A stretch of 64,000 bases of DNA from Corynebacterium sp. CNJ-954. GTDB taxonomy: Bacteria; Actinomycetota; Actinomycetes; Mycobacteriales; Mycobacteriaceae. The notes beneath the pieces were generated by a model that saw only the letters and a list, made by a program, of their open reading frames with translations, did not search any database and was not told the DNA's origin. The DNA lies in assembly GCF_001942345.1 (NCBI RefSeq), contig NZ_MKKI01000011.1, positions 310,001-374,000 of the forward strand. The letters are read 5' to 3'. Position numbers and translations under genes: made by a program. Numbering within the stretch: position 1 is the stretch's first letter; the number at the start of each line of letters is the position of its first letter. Below, one piece after another: positions 1 to 9,926 of the stretch.

Positions 1-777
1 GCTCCGGGAAACGTACTGCGGCAGCAGCGCCTTCAGGAGCGAATCCGGGTCCGGCTCGAAGTCGACCTCGGCAGACACCGCATCGTCGCCGTCAGACAGC
101 ATGTCGTCGCCGATGTGGAGCGGTTCGTCGTCCATCTGGGTCGCAATCGGCAGCATGCGGATCGCCTGCGGCGTCTGCGTCAGCATCGACTCGAACTTCG
201 TGTAGACGACGTGCAGTTCACCGAAGCCCGCGACCTCGGTGTCCTCCGGGGTGTTCAGGCCGTCACGCCACTGCACCGTGCCGTCATCGCCGGCCGTGAA
301 GCCCTCGATGAGGTGGCGGCGAAGATCGTGCGTTGCGGAGTAGACGGGATCCTGGGAGAAACCCGTCCAAGAACCGGCGACGTCGTCACCACGGAAGCTG
401 TAGAACGTCACACCCTTGGAACCGGCGACATAGAGGACGACGTCCTTGCCTTCTCCCTCGAGGCGCTTGCGCAGCTCGGCGGTCTTCTTCAGCACATTGT
501 GGTTGTAGCCACCGCACATGCCGCGGTCACTCGTGATAACGAGGATAGCCACACGCTTGGCTTCTGCTTCCACGTCCAGCATCGGATGATCCAGTGAGGA
601 TGCCGATGCGAGACGCTGAATGACCCGAGTGATCTCGTCGGCGTACGGCTGGGACGCGTCCACGCGAGCCTGCGCCTTGGTGATCTTGGAGGTCGCGATG
701 AGCTCCTGGGCCTTCGTGATCTTCTTCGTCGAGTTGACGGACTTGATCCGACCCCTCAGTTCGCGAAGTGTTGCCAT
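1..777 (-). CDS. atpG: ATP synthase F1 gamma subunit (3' end outside window)
   Basis: Central rotor shaft of the F1 ATPase, linking the c-ring to the catalytic alpha3-beta3 head at the inner face of the membrane. Reading the minus strand from the ATG at 777 gives 259 uninterrupted residues beginning MATLRELRGRIKSVNSTKKI, the typical gamma N-terminal helix, with the conserved ITSDRGMCGGYN segment about residue 85-96. A GGGAGG Shine-Dalgarno lies just upstream. The frame runs off the window edge, so the C-terminal helix that enters the head is not visible. It follows atpA by about 60 bases in the atp operon. Confidence 0.95.
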   Translation of the reverse strand, partial: MATLRELRGRIKSVNSTKKITKAQELIATSKITKAQARVDASQPYADEITRVIQRLASASSLDHPMLDVEAEAKRVAILVITSDRGMCGGYNHNVLKKTAELRKRLEGEGKDVVLYVAGSKGVTFYSFRGDDVAGSWTGFSQDPVYSATHDLRRHLIEGFTAGDDGTVQWRDGLNTPEDTEVAGFGELHVVYTKFESMLTQTPQAIRMLPIATQMDDEPLHIGDDMLSDGDDAVSAEVDFEPDPDSLLKALLPQYVSRS

Positions 778-839
778 CGCTGCTACCTCCCTTCTTCTGT
801 GTACTCGGTCTGTGCAGTCATCGTCTTAGTTACCCGCGC

Positions 840-2474
840 CTACTTCTTGCGGGAGACGGTGATCTGGGACTGATCGAGATCTTCGTCGGCCAGAGCCTGA
901 GCCTCGGGCTCGTTGATGACCGGGGTTCCGTCGGTGGACTGGAAACCGCGCTTGAACTCGTCGGTGGCGGACACGAGGGTCTTCTTCGAGTCGTCCGACA
1001 GCGGGGTGCCGCCGTTGATCTGCTCGTAGACCCCCGCGTTGTTGGCGTGCAGGTACTCCCACAGCTCAGCCTCGAAGCGGCGGACGTCCTCGACGGCAAC
1101 CGAGTCGAACTCGCCCTCGCCCGCGAGGAAGATGGAGACCATCTGGTCCTCGACAGCCTGCGGTTCGGTCTCGCGCTGCTTCAACAGCTCGACGAGACGC
1201 TCGCCACGCTCCAGCTGAGCCTTGGAGTACTCGTCCAGGTCGGACGCGAAGGCCGCGAAAGCCTCGAGGTCGCGGTAAGCGGCGAGGTCCAGTCGCAGGT
1301 TACCTGCGACCTTCTTCATGCCCTTCGTCTGGGCGTCGCCACCGACACGTGAGACGGAGACACCGACGTTGATGGCAGGACGAACGCCCTGGTTGAACAG
1401 GTCGGACTCCAGGAAGACCTGTCCGTCGGTGATAGAGATGACGTTGGTGGGGATGAACGCTCCGACGTCATTGGCCTTGGTCTCGATAATCGGCAGAGCG
1501 GTCATCGAACCGGCGCCTTCCTCGTCGGACAGCTTCGCTGCACGCTCCAGCAGACGGGAGTGGAGGTAGAAGACGTCACCCGGGTATGCTTCGCGGCCCG
1601 GCGGGCGGCGCAGCAGCAGGGAGATGGCTCGGTAGGCCTCAGCCTGCTTGGTCAGGTCATCGAAGATGATGAGGACATGCTTGCCCTCGTACATCCACTG
1701 CTGACCCAGGGCCGCGCCGGCGAACGGTGCGAGCCACTTGAAGCCGGCGGAGTCGGAGGCCGGGGCTGCCACGATGGTCGTGTAGTCCAGGGCGCCCTGC
1801 TCCTCCAGGGTCTGACGCAGCGAGGCGATGGTCGAGCCCTTCTGGCCGATCGCGACGTAGATGCAACGCACCTGCTTCGTCGGATCCCCGGACTCCCAGT
1901 TCTCACGCTGGTTCAGGATGGTGTCGATGCAGACGGAGGTCTTGCCCGTCTTACGGTCGCCGATGATCAGCTGACGCTGACCGCGGCCGATCGGGGTCAT
2001 GGCATCGATGGCCTTGATGCCGGTCTGCATCGGCTCGTGCACCGGCTGCCGCTGCAGCACCGACGGTGCCTGCAGCTCCAGTGCACGGGTCTCGGTGGAC
2101 TCGATGTCTCCGCGACCGTCGATGGGCTGACCCAGGGGGTTGATGACCCGGCCGAGGAAGTTCTCGCCGACCGGGACGGACAGGACATCGCCGGTCCGCT
2201 TGACTTCGTCGCCTTCCTTCAGCGACTCGTAGTTGCCCAGCACCACGACGCCGATCGAATCGGTCTCGAGGTTCTGTGCGACTCCGATGACGCCGCCGGG
2301 GAACTCAAGCAGTTCGTTGGTCATCACGGAGGGCATGCCAGAAACCTGGGCAATGCCGTCCGCTGCCATCGTAACCACGCCGACCTCCTCACGGGAGGCC
2401 TCCGCGGAAGTGCTTGAGGTGTAGTTCGCAATCGCGCTACGGATCTCATCGGAGGAGATCGTAAGCTCCGCCAT
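840..2474 (-). CDS. atpA: ATP synthase F1 alpha subunit
   Basis: Non-catalytic nucleotide-binding subunit of the F1 head. 544 residues, normal for the family. The P-loop GDRKTGKT and the following [11 protein letters not shown] are present, as is the [23 protein letters not shown] stretch of alpha subunits (two parts of one run). An ATG 33 bases further upstream is in frame, but the start at 2474 has AGGAAG placed correctly before it and gives the family N-terminus [11 protein letters not shown]. It lies between atpH and atpG. Confidence 0.97.
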   Translation of the reverse strand: MAELTISSDEIRSAIANYTSSTSAEASREEVGVVTMAADGIAQVSGMPSVMTNELLEFPGGVIGVAQNLETDSIGVVVLGNYESLKEGDEVKRTGDVLSVPVGENFLGRVINPLGQPIDGRGDIESTETRALELQAPSVLQRQPVHEPMQTGIKAIDAMTPIGRGQRQLIIGDRKTGKTSVCIDTILNQRENWESGDPTKQVRCIYVAIGQKGSTIASLRQTLEEQGALDYTTIVAAPASDSAGFKWLAPFAGAALGQQWMYEGKHVLIIFDDLTKQAEAYRAISLLLRRPPGREAYPGDVFYLHSRLLERAAKLSDEEGAGSMTALPIIETKANDVGAFIPTNVISITDGQVFLESDLFNQGVRPAINVGVSVSRVGGDAQTKGMKKVAGNLRLDLAAYRDLEAFAAFASDLDEYSKAQLERGERLVELLKQRETEPQAVEDQMVSIFLAGEGEFDSVAVEDVRRFEAELWEYLHANNAGVYEQINGGTPLSDDSKKTLVSATDEFKRGFQSTDGTPVINEPEAQALADEDLDQSQITVSRKK

Positions 2475-2546
2475 GTTCTTCCTGCTCTCGGTATCGTCTT
2501 CCAGCATTACGTGAATTATCTTGTCGATCGAGGTTCTATCCGGGGG

Positions 2547-3374
2547 CTAGGCCAGTGCCCGACGCATGCGCTCCAGCTTGCCAGCTGTGCTGCCGTCAAT
2601 CACTTCGTAGCCGACCCGGATGACCGCTCCACCGAGGAGGCTGGTGTCAACCTCGGAATGGACGGACATCGCGGAACCGTAGATCTTCTCCAACTTCTGG
2701 CCCAGTGCCTGCTCCTGTGCCTCCGACAGCGCAGCGGCGGAACGGACGCGGGCAACGCGGCGTCCATCCAGGCCAGCTGCGAAATCGCACAGTGCGTCAA
2801 GGTCCTCGACCGGACGGGCGACGGGACGACCGACCACCTGAAGCGCGAGGGCCTCGGTGATGGCGCTGACGTGTCCGTAGAGGACCTTCGCCAGCAGTTC
2901 CCGACGCTTCTCGCCGGACGCAAGACGGTCCGCCAGCAGCATCTCCAGTTCCGGCTCCCGTTCGAGGAGACGCGCAACGTCGAAGAGTTCGGTGGCGACC
3001 TTCTCGCGCTGGCCCTGCTCATGGGCTGCACGCAGCAGGGCACGGCGGCCCAGCTCGACCAGCCCGTGGCGCAGGTCCCGGGTGTTGGACCAGGTGCCCT
3101 TGACGACCTGCGAGACAGTCTCGCGTGTCGTGTCGGAGACCTTGTCCGCCAGCAGCCCGTCGGCCAGTGCGGCGCGACGGTCGGCCGGAACAGTCTGGTC
3201 CACCAACGCCGTGCGCAGGGACCGGTCGCTGTCCAGGAGGTCTGCGACCTCGAACAGCTCGGAACCGGTGGCTGCGCCGGCGGCGGCGGTGTCGGTGGCA
3301 CCGGACAGTGCACCGTCCAGCGACTCAGTCAGCTGGTCCAGGGTTGTTCTGCTCGCTGCGTGCACGGGCCTCAC
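2547..3374 (-). CDS. atpH: ATP synthase F1 delta subunit
   Basis: Peripheral-stalk subunit joining the b subunits to the top of F1. 275 residues, the long form typical of actinobacteria. The C-terminal part carries the OSCP-like pattern [20 protein letters not shown]. It starts with GTG, and the GTGA overlap with the atpF stop at 3371-3374 indicates translational coupling, appropriate for two stalk subunits made in fixed ratio. Confidence 0.95.
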   Translation of the reverse strand: MRPVHAASRTTLDQLTESLDGALSGATDTAAAGAATGSELFEVADLLDSDRSLRTALVDQTVPADRRAALADGLLADKVSDTTRETVSQVVKGTWSNTRDLRHGLVELGRRALLRAAHEQGQREKVATELFDVARLLEREPELEMLLADRLASGEKRRELLAKVLYGHVSAITEALALQVVGRPVARPVEDLDALCDFAAGLDGRRVARVRSAAALSEAQEQALGQKLEKIYGSAMSVHSEVDTSLLGGAVIRVGYEVIDGSTAGKLERMRRALA

Positions 3375-3928
3375 TTCCCCGATCCGACGCTGTCGAGATC
3401 AGCGAGGAAGGAGTCGATCGTACCGGAACGCTTGACGTCGTCCGACAGCTGGTCGCCCAGCAGTCGCTCGGCGAGGTTGATGGAGTTCTCCCCCATCTCC
3501 TTACGCAGATCGGAGACGACGGCTTCGCGCTGTGCGAGCAGCTGCTTGTTGCCGGACTCGATGATGCGGTTGGACTCGTCGGTCGCCTGCGTCTTCATGT
3601 CAGCGATGATCTTCTGACCCTGTGAGCGGGCGTCGTCGCGAATCTGGGAAGCTTCGGTGCGGGCCTCGGCCAACTGCGCGTTGTACTTCTCCAGCGCGGC
3701 CTTGGCCTCGTCCTGTGCCTGCTCGGCACGTGCGATGCCACCCTCGATCTGGTCGGTGCGGTCAGCCATGACCTGCTTGACCTTGGGAAGAACGAACTTC
3801 CAGAAGATCACGAAGATGATGATGAAGCTGACGAGGGACCAGACGATGTCATACGACTTGGGGAGCAGGGGGTTGATCTGCTCCTCCATCGGCAGCTCTT
3901 CGGCTGCCAGAATGAGGTAGTTCGTCAT
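3371..3928 (-). CDS. atpF: ATP synthase F0 b subunit
   Basis: Peripheral-stalk membrane subunit. 185 residues: one hydrophobic segment (about residues 28-48, [20 protein letters not shown]) followed by a long charged, alanine-rich coiled coil, as in other b subunits. The short pre-membrane extension beginning [17 protein letters not shown] is typical of corynebacteria and mycobacteria. It overlaps atpH by four bases and follows atpE. Confidence 0.95.
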   Translation of the reverse strand: MTNYLILAAEELPMEEQINPLLPKSYDIVWSLVSFIIIFVIFWKFVLPKVKQVMADRTDQIEGGIARAEQAQDEAKAALEKYNAQLAEARTEASQIRDDARSQGQKIIADMKTQATDESNRIIESGNKQLLAQREAVVSDLRKEMGENSINLAERLLGDQLSDDVKRSGTIDSFLADLDSVGSGK

Positions 3929-3993
3929 AGTCTCCAGCTTTCGCTCTTGAGTGTGAAGGTCTTGTCACAGTGCTCCCTGCGGAGCACCGCACA

Positions 3994-4308
<315 letters not shown>

Positions 4309-4328
4309 TTATGTGTGGATGTCGGGGG

Positions 4329-5129
4329 TCAGTGCTCGTCCGCGTGCAGTGACTGCTCGATGTAGACCGCTGTCAGCAGGCTGAAGATGTAGGCCTGCAG
4401 GAAGATGATCAGCATCTCGAACAGAGTGAAGGCGATGGCGGCGACGAGTGTTCCTCCGGCCAACAGCGTCCAGCCGTTGAGCTGCCAGAAGAAGAAGTTC
4501 GTGGCGCCGAACAGCAGCACGAGAACAATGTGGCCGGCCAGCATATTCGCCATGAGACGGATGGTCAGGGTGACCGGCCGCAGGACGAAGGTGGAGAAGA
4601 ACTCGATCGGGACGACCAGCACGTGCAGTAACGGGGGCAGGTTCGGGATGACCACGGAGGACTTCACGAACTTGCCGAAGCCGTAACGCTTGGCACCGGC
4701 GTAGATCATGGCGACGTAGGCCACCGCCGCCAGGACGATCGGCATGCCGACCCTCGCATTGGCGGAGACGTTCAACGCCGGAATGATCGCAGGCAGGTTA
4801 CCGATGAGGACCACGAAGAAGATGGTGCCGATGATCGGCAGGAACCGCCGGCCCTCCTTCTTCCCCAGGATCTCTTCGGCGATGTGCACACGGACGAAAT
4901 CGACCGCGTACTCTGCAACGTTCTGCGCACCCCTCGGGATCAGCTTCGGCTTACGGAAGGCATACAGAAAAAAGGCCGCCAGGATGACGATCATCAGAAG
5001 ACGGATGATCATCAGGCGGTCTACTGCAAAGATGCCGTTCGCGAAATCACTGAACCAGAGCTGGCTGGGATCCACTTCCCCCGGGAAGAATTCATGCTCC
5101 ATAGAAGGCGCGTGGAATTCGCCCTTCAT
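4329..5129 (-). CDS. atpB: ATP synthase F0 a subunit
   Basis: Membrane stator subunit providing the proton half-channels next to the c-ring. 266 residues with five to six hydrophobic helices. The essential arginine is in TIRLMANMLAGHIVLVLLF near residue 190. An in-frame TTG two codons upstream is possible; ATG at 5129 gives MKGEFHAPS, the corynebacterial N-terminus. First gene after a 300-base gap that carries a promoter-like element. Confidence 0.95.
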   Translation of the reverse strand: MKGEFHAPSMEHEFFPGEVDPSQLWFSDFANGIFAVDRLMIIRLLMIVILAAFFLYAFRKPKLIPRGAQNVAEYAVDFVRVHIAEEILGKKEGRRFLPIIGTIFFVVLIGNLPAIIPALNVSANARVGMPIVLAAVAYVAMIYAGAKRYGFGKFVKSSVVIPNLPPLLHVLVVPIEFFSTFVLRPVTLTIRLMANMLAGHIVLVLLFGATNFFFWQLNGWTLLAGGTLVAAIAFTLFEMLIIFLQAYIFSLLTAVYIEQSLHADEH

Positions 5130-5135
5130 GGCCAA

Positions 5136-5438
5136 GGTTGTAACGCTCAGCGTTCTCTCCCGTGGTTTGGGCCGCGTGATTGTGGTCAGGCGGTGCGATG
5201 GAGGATGTCAGGAGTTCCCGGAACCGTGGACTCCGTCGCACATCCGCACGGTACCGGGGGTGATATACCAGGCTTACTCGCGGGCACGCGTGTCTACACG
5301 GGACCGCCTACCTGATTACCCGCAGGAGAGCATACCAGCCGTCCGCGCAGGTGCGCGAACCAACTCCCCCCCGCTCCCCCACAACAGACGGCACTCCCCG
5401 CCCCGGTGCACGCGTTCACCCCCGGATCACACCTCAGG
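5136..5438. other. Intergenic region between atpI and atpB
   Basis: About 300 bases with no convincing gene on either strand. On the minus strand it holds an extended -10 element (listed separately) that could give atpB-G a promoter of their own. The remainder has a cytosine-rich run near 5365-5385 and no clear hairpin. Confidence 0.6.
5262..5270 (-). promoter_or_regulatory. Possible extended -10 promoter for atpB-atpG
   Basis: On the minus strand TATATC is preceded by TGG, forming an extended -10 (TGGTATATC). No good -35 is present, which is tolerated for extended -10 promoters. It lies about 130 bases upstream of atpB. Position is seen; function is inferred. Confidence 0.35.
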
Positions 5439-5897
5439 TCAGACGTTGGTGACGTTCGTCCGGATGATACCGATCGTCTCCGCGCCAAGTGCGACGACCA
5501 GCGCAGCGATAACCGTGACGCCCATCGCCGTATGGTCGAAGAAGTCCATCTCGCGGAGTACGAGGAGAATACCGAGGACGACCACGATCTTGATCAGCCA
5601 CGATCCCAGGGTGACGATCATCGTGGTCTGCGGTGAGGTGTTCGAGGTCAACAGCACTACGGCCACCGTCGCCAGGACGAATCCGCCACCGACGGCCGCC
5701 CCGATGAGGACACCCCACAACCCCTCGAGACCACGGAAGTTCCCCCACAAGGCCAGGGAGATCACAGTGATCACCAGGAGACCGACGGCACCCGACCGGG
5801 CCGCGTTCAGCAGCGGGCGTCGGTGGTCCGCCAGGTCCCCGTCGGACTCGTTGATATCCGGGAGATTGTTCGTCTGCTCGCTGTTCTGCTCAGTCAC
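5439..5897 (-). CDS. atpI: AtpI-like membrane protein of the atp operon
   Basis: 152-residue integral membrane protein with four hydrophobic segments (about 32-50, 55-75, 87-105, 112-135) after a polar N-terminus. It precedes atpB, where actinobacteria carry the weakly conserved atpI gene, whose product is thought to aid c-ring assembly or Mg2+ supply. Sequence similarity alone would not identify it; the call rests on position, size and topology. Confidence 0.75.
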   Translation of the reverse strand: MTEQNSEQTNNLPDINESDGDLADHRRPLLNAARSGAVGLLVITVISLALWGNFRGLEGLWGVLIGAAVGGGFVLATVAVVLLTSNTSPQTTMIVTLGSWLIKIVVVLGILLVLREMDFFDHTAMGVTVIAALVVALGAETIGIIRTNVTNV

Positions 5898-5931
5898 GCG
5901 CTACAGCCTAGCCGTCCCCCACGCCAGTGGC

Positions 5932-7107
5932 CTACCCGGATGCCGCAGCATGCCGGTGCTCGCCGCGCTCGCGCCACAGAGGAACGGCCGTGAACGCCGT
6001 CGCCAGGAGTATCGCGAGACCGAAAACGATCGCAGCGATCGGGAGCGGCAGCACCGTTGACCCCACAGCACCCAACGCCACGACGCCGACCCAGCTGTAC
6101 AACACCAGAACGACCTGCTTCTGCGAGTGGCCGAGCCGGAGAAGACGGTGGTGGAGGTGCTGCTTGTCGGGCGCGAACGGGCTCTTCCCCGCCTTCAGCC
6201 TGCGCACCACAGCCATCAGGAGGTCCAGCATGGGGATGAACAGGGCGGCGATCACGACGAGCACCGGAGTCATCAACGCCAGGAAGTCGGCCGGGCCGTA
6301 CAACGCCATGTTGATCCGTCCGGACGCCGACACGCTCGCCGCGGCAAGCAGCAGGCCGATCAGCATCGACCCGGAATCCCCCATGAAGATCCGCGCGGGA
6401 GAGAAGTTGTGCGGCAGAAATCCCAGGCACACGCCCAGCAGACCCGCTGAGATCATCGCGGGCGGGTAGGCGCTCACCGTACCGCCCTGGTCGTGCAGGA
6501 TCGTCAGTGAGTAGATCAACAGCGTTGTCGCCGCGATCGCTCCGAGACCGGCCGCCAGACCGTCAAGCCCGTCCACGAAGTTCATCGCGTTGATGATGGC
6601 GACGGTCAGGAGCGCGGTCAAGAGCGTTGACTGGACCTGGTCGAGAATTAACGTGGTGCCGCTTCCGAACGGCGAGTAGATCAGGTACCACGACAGCCCT
6701 GCCAGACTCATGACCACCGACCCCGCCACCTGGCCGCCGAGCTTCAACACCCACGAAATGTCGAAGAGGTCGTCGACCACTCCGACGATCACGATGACGA
6801 ACGCAGCGGCGACGACCGCGACCATGTCCGGGGTCACCGGCGGGAAGCCCCGGTTCAGCGCCGGCAGCTGGTTGGCGACAAGTACGGCGACGACGAAACC
6901 GGTGAACATCGCCACCCCGCCGAGCCGGGGGGTCGGCACCGTGTGCACGTCCCGTGAACGCGGTGCTGCCAACCGTCCGAACCTGAGCATCAGCATCCGG
7001 ATGATTCCGGTGGTCAGGTACGTGGTGACCAGGCCGACGAGGAGGATCAGTGCCAGTTCCCGGAAAGGCACACCCACCCCGGACCAGGACGCCGCGTAGA
7101 GGTCCAT
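5932..7107 (-). CDS. wecA: Polyprenyl-phosphate GlcNAc-1-phosphate transferase (WecA/Rfe family)
   Basis: Polytopic enzyme that transfers GlcNAc-1-phosphate from UDP-GlcNAc to decaprenyl phosphate, the first step of the linker joining arabinogalactan to peptidoglycan in Corynebacteriales. 391 residues with about ten membrane helices. Conserved Asp-rich loops are visible: GVVDDLFD near residue 110, NAMNFVDGLDGLAAG near 175 and FMGDSGSM near 240, plus a late histidine-rich HLHHRLLRLG loop. It starts two bases after the sua5 stop, as in the mycobacterial Rv1301-rfe arrangement. Confidence 0.9.
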   Translation of the reverse strand: MDLYAASWSGVGVPFRELALILLVGLVTTYLTTGIIRMLMLRFGRLAAPRSRDVHTVPTPRLGGVAMFTGFVVAVLVANQLPALNRGFPPVTPDMVAVVAAAFVIVIVGVVDDLFDISWVLKLGGQVAGSVVMSLAGLSWYLIYSPFGSGTTLILDQVQSTLLTALLTVAIINAMNFVDGLDGLAAGLGAIAATTLLIYSLTILHDQGGTVSAYPPAMISAGLLGVCLGFLPHNFSPARIFMGDSGSMLIGLLLAAASVSASGRINMALYGPADFLALMTPVLVVIAALFIPMLDLLMAVVRRLKAGKSPFAPDKQHLHHRLLRLGHSQKQVVLVLYSWVGVVALGAVGSTVLPLPIAAIVFGLAILLATAFTAVPLWRERGEHRHAAASG

Positions 7108-7109
7108 CC

Positions 7110-7784
7110 TCAGTGCCCCTGTGCTGAGCCGTCGTCGAGGAGAGCGGCGGCCGAGATCCCGAGCACCTCGCCGACCCGGTCGGCACCGATGGCGCCGTCG
7201 CGCAGGATTCGGGGCCGGTGCCCGGAGAGGTCGACGATTGTCGACGCTGTCCCGATGGAAGCTTCGCCGGCGTCGAGGTAGACCGAGACCGAGTCACCGA
7301 GCTGCTCACGTGCCGCCCCGGCTGTGAGTGCCGCCGGGCTACCTGAGATATTGGCGCTGGACACCGCCATCGGCCCGGTCTGCTGGAGGAGTTCGATGGC
7401 CAACGGATGCAGAGGCATGCGCAGCGCCACGGTCCCCCGCGTGTCCCCGAGATTCCACGGGAGACTGGGGGCCTGGTGGGTGACGATGGTCAGTCCACCG
7501 GGCCAGAACGCCTCGGTGAGCAGCCGTAGTGGCTCGCTGTAGTCACGGACCAGCCCGGCCACCGTGTCCCAGGAGCCGATAAGCACGGGCACCGGCATAT
7601 CGGGGCCACGGTGTTTCGCACGCAGCAGCGCTGCCACGGCGTCATTGTCGAACGCATCGGCGCCGATGCCGTAGACGGTGTCGGTGGGGGTGACGATCAG
7701 CCTCCCCGCCTTCACGGCGCTGAGCGCCGCCGCAACGCCGCTTTCCCGGCCTTCGTCGTCAGAACAGTCGTAGGTCTGTGCCAT
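7110..7784 (-). CDS. tsaC: L-threonylcarbamoyladenylate synthase (Sua5/YrdC)
   Basis: Makes threonylcarbamoyl-AMP from threonine, bicarbonate and ATP for the t6A modification of ANN-decoding tRNAs. 224 residues from the chosen start; MAQTYDCSDD matches the usual corynebacterial N-terminus better than the ATG eight codons upstream. The YrdC pattern is clear: IVTPTDTVYGIGADAFD near residue 30 and SSANISGSPA near 145. It lacks the C-terminal Sua5 domain, so it is the short YrdC-like form. Lies between prmC and wecA. Confidence 0.9.
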   Translation of the reverse strand: MAQTYDCSDDEGRESGVAAALSAVKAGRLIVTPTDTVYGIGADAFDNDAVAALLRAKHRGPDMPVPVLIGSWDTVAGLVRDYSEPLRLLTEAFWPGGLTIVTHQAPSLPWNLGDTRGTVALRMPLHPLAIELLQQTGPMAVSSANISGSPAALTAGAAREQLGDSVSVYLDAGEASIGTASTIVDLSGHRPRILRDGAIGADRVGEVLGISAAALLDDGSAQGH

Positions 7785-7840
7785 CGTCTGCGCCGTCCGT
7801 CCCTTCATCTCGTTGTGCCACTAACTCTGACCCGTTCACT

Positions 7841-8833
7841 CTAGCCCCGTACCGGGCGATGTCCGGGATCGCGGTGCACCTGCCCGCTGACGAACCGGTC
7901 CCGTCCCACGAGATCACGGTGCTGTACCAGGTCCGAGATGCCGGCTCCGGCGAGAAGCTCCCGGACAGCCTTCCCCGTCGAATCGTCGTGCTCGACGGCG
8001 ACTGCCGCGCTGGAAGCCGCAACCAGTTCGATGGTCCCGGCCAGAGGACGCATCAGAGTCAGCCCGTCCTCCCCAGAGAACACCGCGTCGTGGGGGTCCC
8101 GGGCCACCTCCGGCGACACGGCGGTGCCTTCCGGCACATACGGAGGGTTGGAGGCCACGATATCGGCGGAGTTGACGAGCCCGAGCCCCACAATATCCGC
8201 CGACGATGAAACATCGGCCCGGTGGAAGGACACCTCTATCCGGGCGTCGACATGTCCCTGTTCGACCCAGTGCCCGGCGTTCCTGCGTGCCAGTTGCACT
8301 CCCTCGTCGGTGACCTCGAGGCCGACGATCCGCACAGAGACCGTGTCCGGGATCCCCCTGAGACTCAACTCATGGGCCACCCCCAACGCGATCGTGCCAG
8401 GTCCGCTGCACAGGTCGACAACGGTCAGAGTCGGTTCCAGCAGTCGGGAGAACAGTCCGTGCTCCCGACGCGACACACGGCGCTCCGCCTCCGTCGCCAC
8501 CCAGTCGATGAGAAGATCGGTTTCCGGACGGGGGATGAACACCCCGGGAGCGACTGCGAGGTCGATACCCATCACTGATCCGTGTCCGAGGATCCACTGC
8601 AGGGGTTCCCTGGCGATCCGTCGCTGCAACAGCCCGGTGAACGTGGCCGGCACGGTGTCCCCTCCCCGCATGACCAGGTCCAGCGGGGAGACCGACGTTC
8701 CGGTCTCCCATCCCAGGGCCGCCGCCATGAGCACACGAGCATCATGTGCCGCGGACTCCACTCCGGCCTGCGCAAGAGCCGGAACAGCCTCCCTGAGCGC
8801 CGCCGAGACAGTGCTCGCGCCACTGAGTGCCAC
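7841..8833 (-). CDS. prmC: Peptide chain release factor N5-glutamine methyltransferase
   Basis: SAM-dependent enzyme methylating the glutamine of the GGQ motif of release factors; its substrate gene prfA is immediately upstream. 330 residues from a GTG at 8833, seven bases after the prfA stop; the frame stays open upstream but would then overlap prfA. The catalytic NPPY motif is in IVASNPPYVPEG, and a SAM-binding loop appears as VVDLCSGPGTIALGVA. Confidence 0.93.
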   Translation of the reverse strand: MALSGASTVSAALREAVPALAQAGVESAAHDARVLMAAALGWETGTSVSPLDLVMRGGDTVPATFTGLLQRRIAREPLQWILGHGSVMGIDLAVAPGVFIPRPETDLLIDWVATEAERRVSRREHGLFSRLLEPTLTVVDLCSGPGTIALGVAHELSLRGIPDTVSVRIVGLEVTDEGVQLARRNAGHWVEQGHVDARIEVSFHRADVSSSADIVGLGLVNSADIVASNPPYVPEGTAVSPEVARDPHDAVFSGEDGLTLMRPLAGTIELVAASSAAVAVEHDDSTGKAVRELLAGAGISDLVQHRDLVGRDRFVSGQVHRDPGHRPVRG

Positions 8834-8840
8834 CGTGGAC

Positions 8841-9926
8841 CTACTCCCCTGCTTCCAGCCTGCTCTGACGTTCCGCCTCACTGAGTGCACCGAAGAGCGC
8901 GTCGAGGTCGCCGTCCAGGACAGCGTCGAGGTTGTTCGCCTTGTAGCCGATGCGGTGGTCCGAGACCCGGGACTCCGGGAAGTTGTAGGTACGGATGCGC
9001 TCAGAGCGGTCCATCGTGCGGATCTGGGCTGCGCGTCCTTCCGCAGCTGCGGCGTCCGCCTCCTCCTCCTTCATCTGCTGAAGACGGGCGGCGAGCACCT
9101 GCATGGCACGCGCGCGGTTCTGGATCTGGGACCGTTCTTTCTGACAGGTGACCACGATGCCTGTCGGCAGGTGGGTGATACGCACCGCTGAATCGGTGGT
9201 GTTCACTCCCTGACCACCCTTGCCGGACGACCGGTAGACGTCCACCCGGATGTCCTTGTCGTCGATCTCGACGTCTTCGACCTCGTCGGGCTCCGGGTAC
9301 ACCAGAACGCCGGCGGCAGAGGTCTGGATCCTCCCCTGCGACTCGGTCACCGGGATGCGCTGGACTCGGTGAACACCACCCTCGTACTTGAAGACGCTCC
9401 ATGCACCGTCGCGCCCGGGCTGCTTCGCCCGCACGGACATCGTCATGTCCTTCACGCCACCCAGATCCGTCTCGTTGACATCGAGGATCTCGAAGGTGAA
9501 GCCGTGCCGTTCGCCGTACCGCTGGTACATCCGGGCGAGTTCCCCGGCGAACAGCGCGGCCTCTTCGCCGCCCGCGCCCGACTTGATCTCCATGACGACG
9601 TCTTCACTGTCGTGGGGATCGCGGGGGGCGAGCAGGTCGGTGAGCTTCTCTTCGAGTCCAGGCAGCTCCGCGGCAAGCCGGTCGGCCTCGTCGGCGAAGT
9701 CAGCGTCCTCGTCCGCCATCTCCTTCGCCGCCTCGTAGTCGTCGCGGGTCTCGACGAGCTTGTTGTAGGTCTGGATGACCGGCTGGAGTTCGCTGAACCG
9801 CTTGGCCACGCGCCGCGCTGCCGCGGCGTCATTGTGCAGTTCAGGGTCAGCGAGCTGCATCTCAAGACCCTGGTACTCAGAGAGGATGTCGTCGACCTTC
9901 GACGGCGATCCCGCCAACTCACTCAT
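8841..9926 (-). CDS. prfA: Peptide chain release factor 1
   Basis: Recognises UAA and UAG in the ribosomal A site and triggers peptide release. 361 residues, normal. The catalytic GGQ is in [17 protein letters not shown], and the stop-codon-reading tripeptide is PVT ([11 protein letters not shown]), the usual RF1 variant. The start overlaps the end of rho by eight bases. In mycobacteria rpmE (ribosomal protein L31) sits between rho and prfA; it is absent here. Confidence 0.96.
   Translation of the reverse strand: MSELAGSPSKVDDILSEYQGLEMQLADPELHNDAAAARRVAKRFSELQPVIQTYNKLVETRDDYEAAKEMADEDADFADEADRLAAELPGLEEKLTDLLAPRDPHDSEDVVMEIKSGAGGEEAALFAGELARMYQRYGERHGFTFEILDVNETDLGGVKDMTMSVRAKQPGRDGAWSVFKYEGGVHRVQRIPVTESQGRIQTSAAGVLVYPEPDEVEDVEIDDKDIRVDVYRSSGKGGQGVNTTDSAVRITHLPTGIVVTCQKERSQIQNRARAMQVLAARLQQMKEEEADAAAAEGRAAQIRTMDRSERIRTYNFPESRVSDHRIGYKANNLDAVLDGDLDALFGALSEAERQSRLEAGE

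Noticed and set aside
115..597. 160-codon plus-strand frame at the left edge
   Set aside because: Lies wholly opposite atpG, which reads without interruption to the window end.
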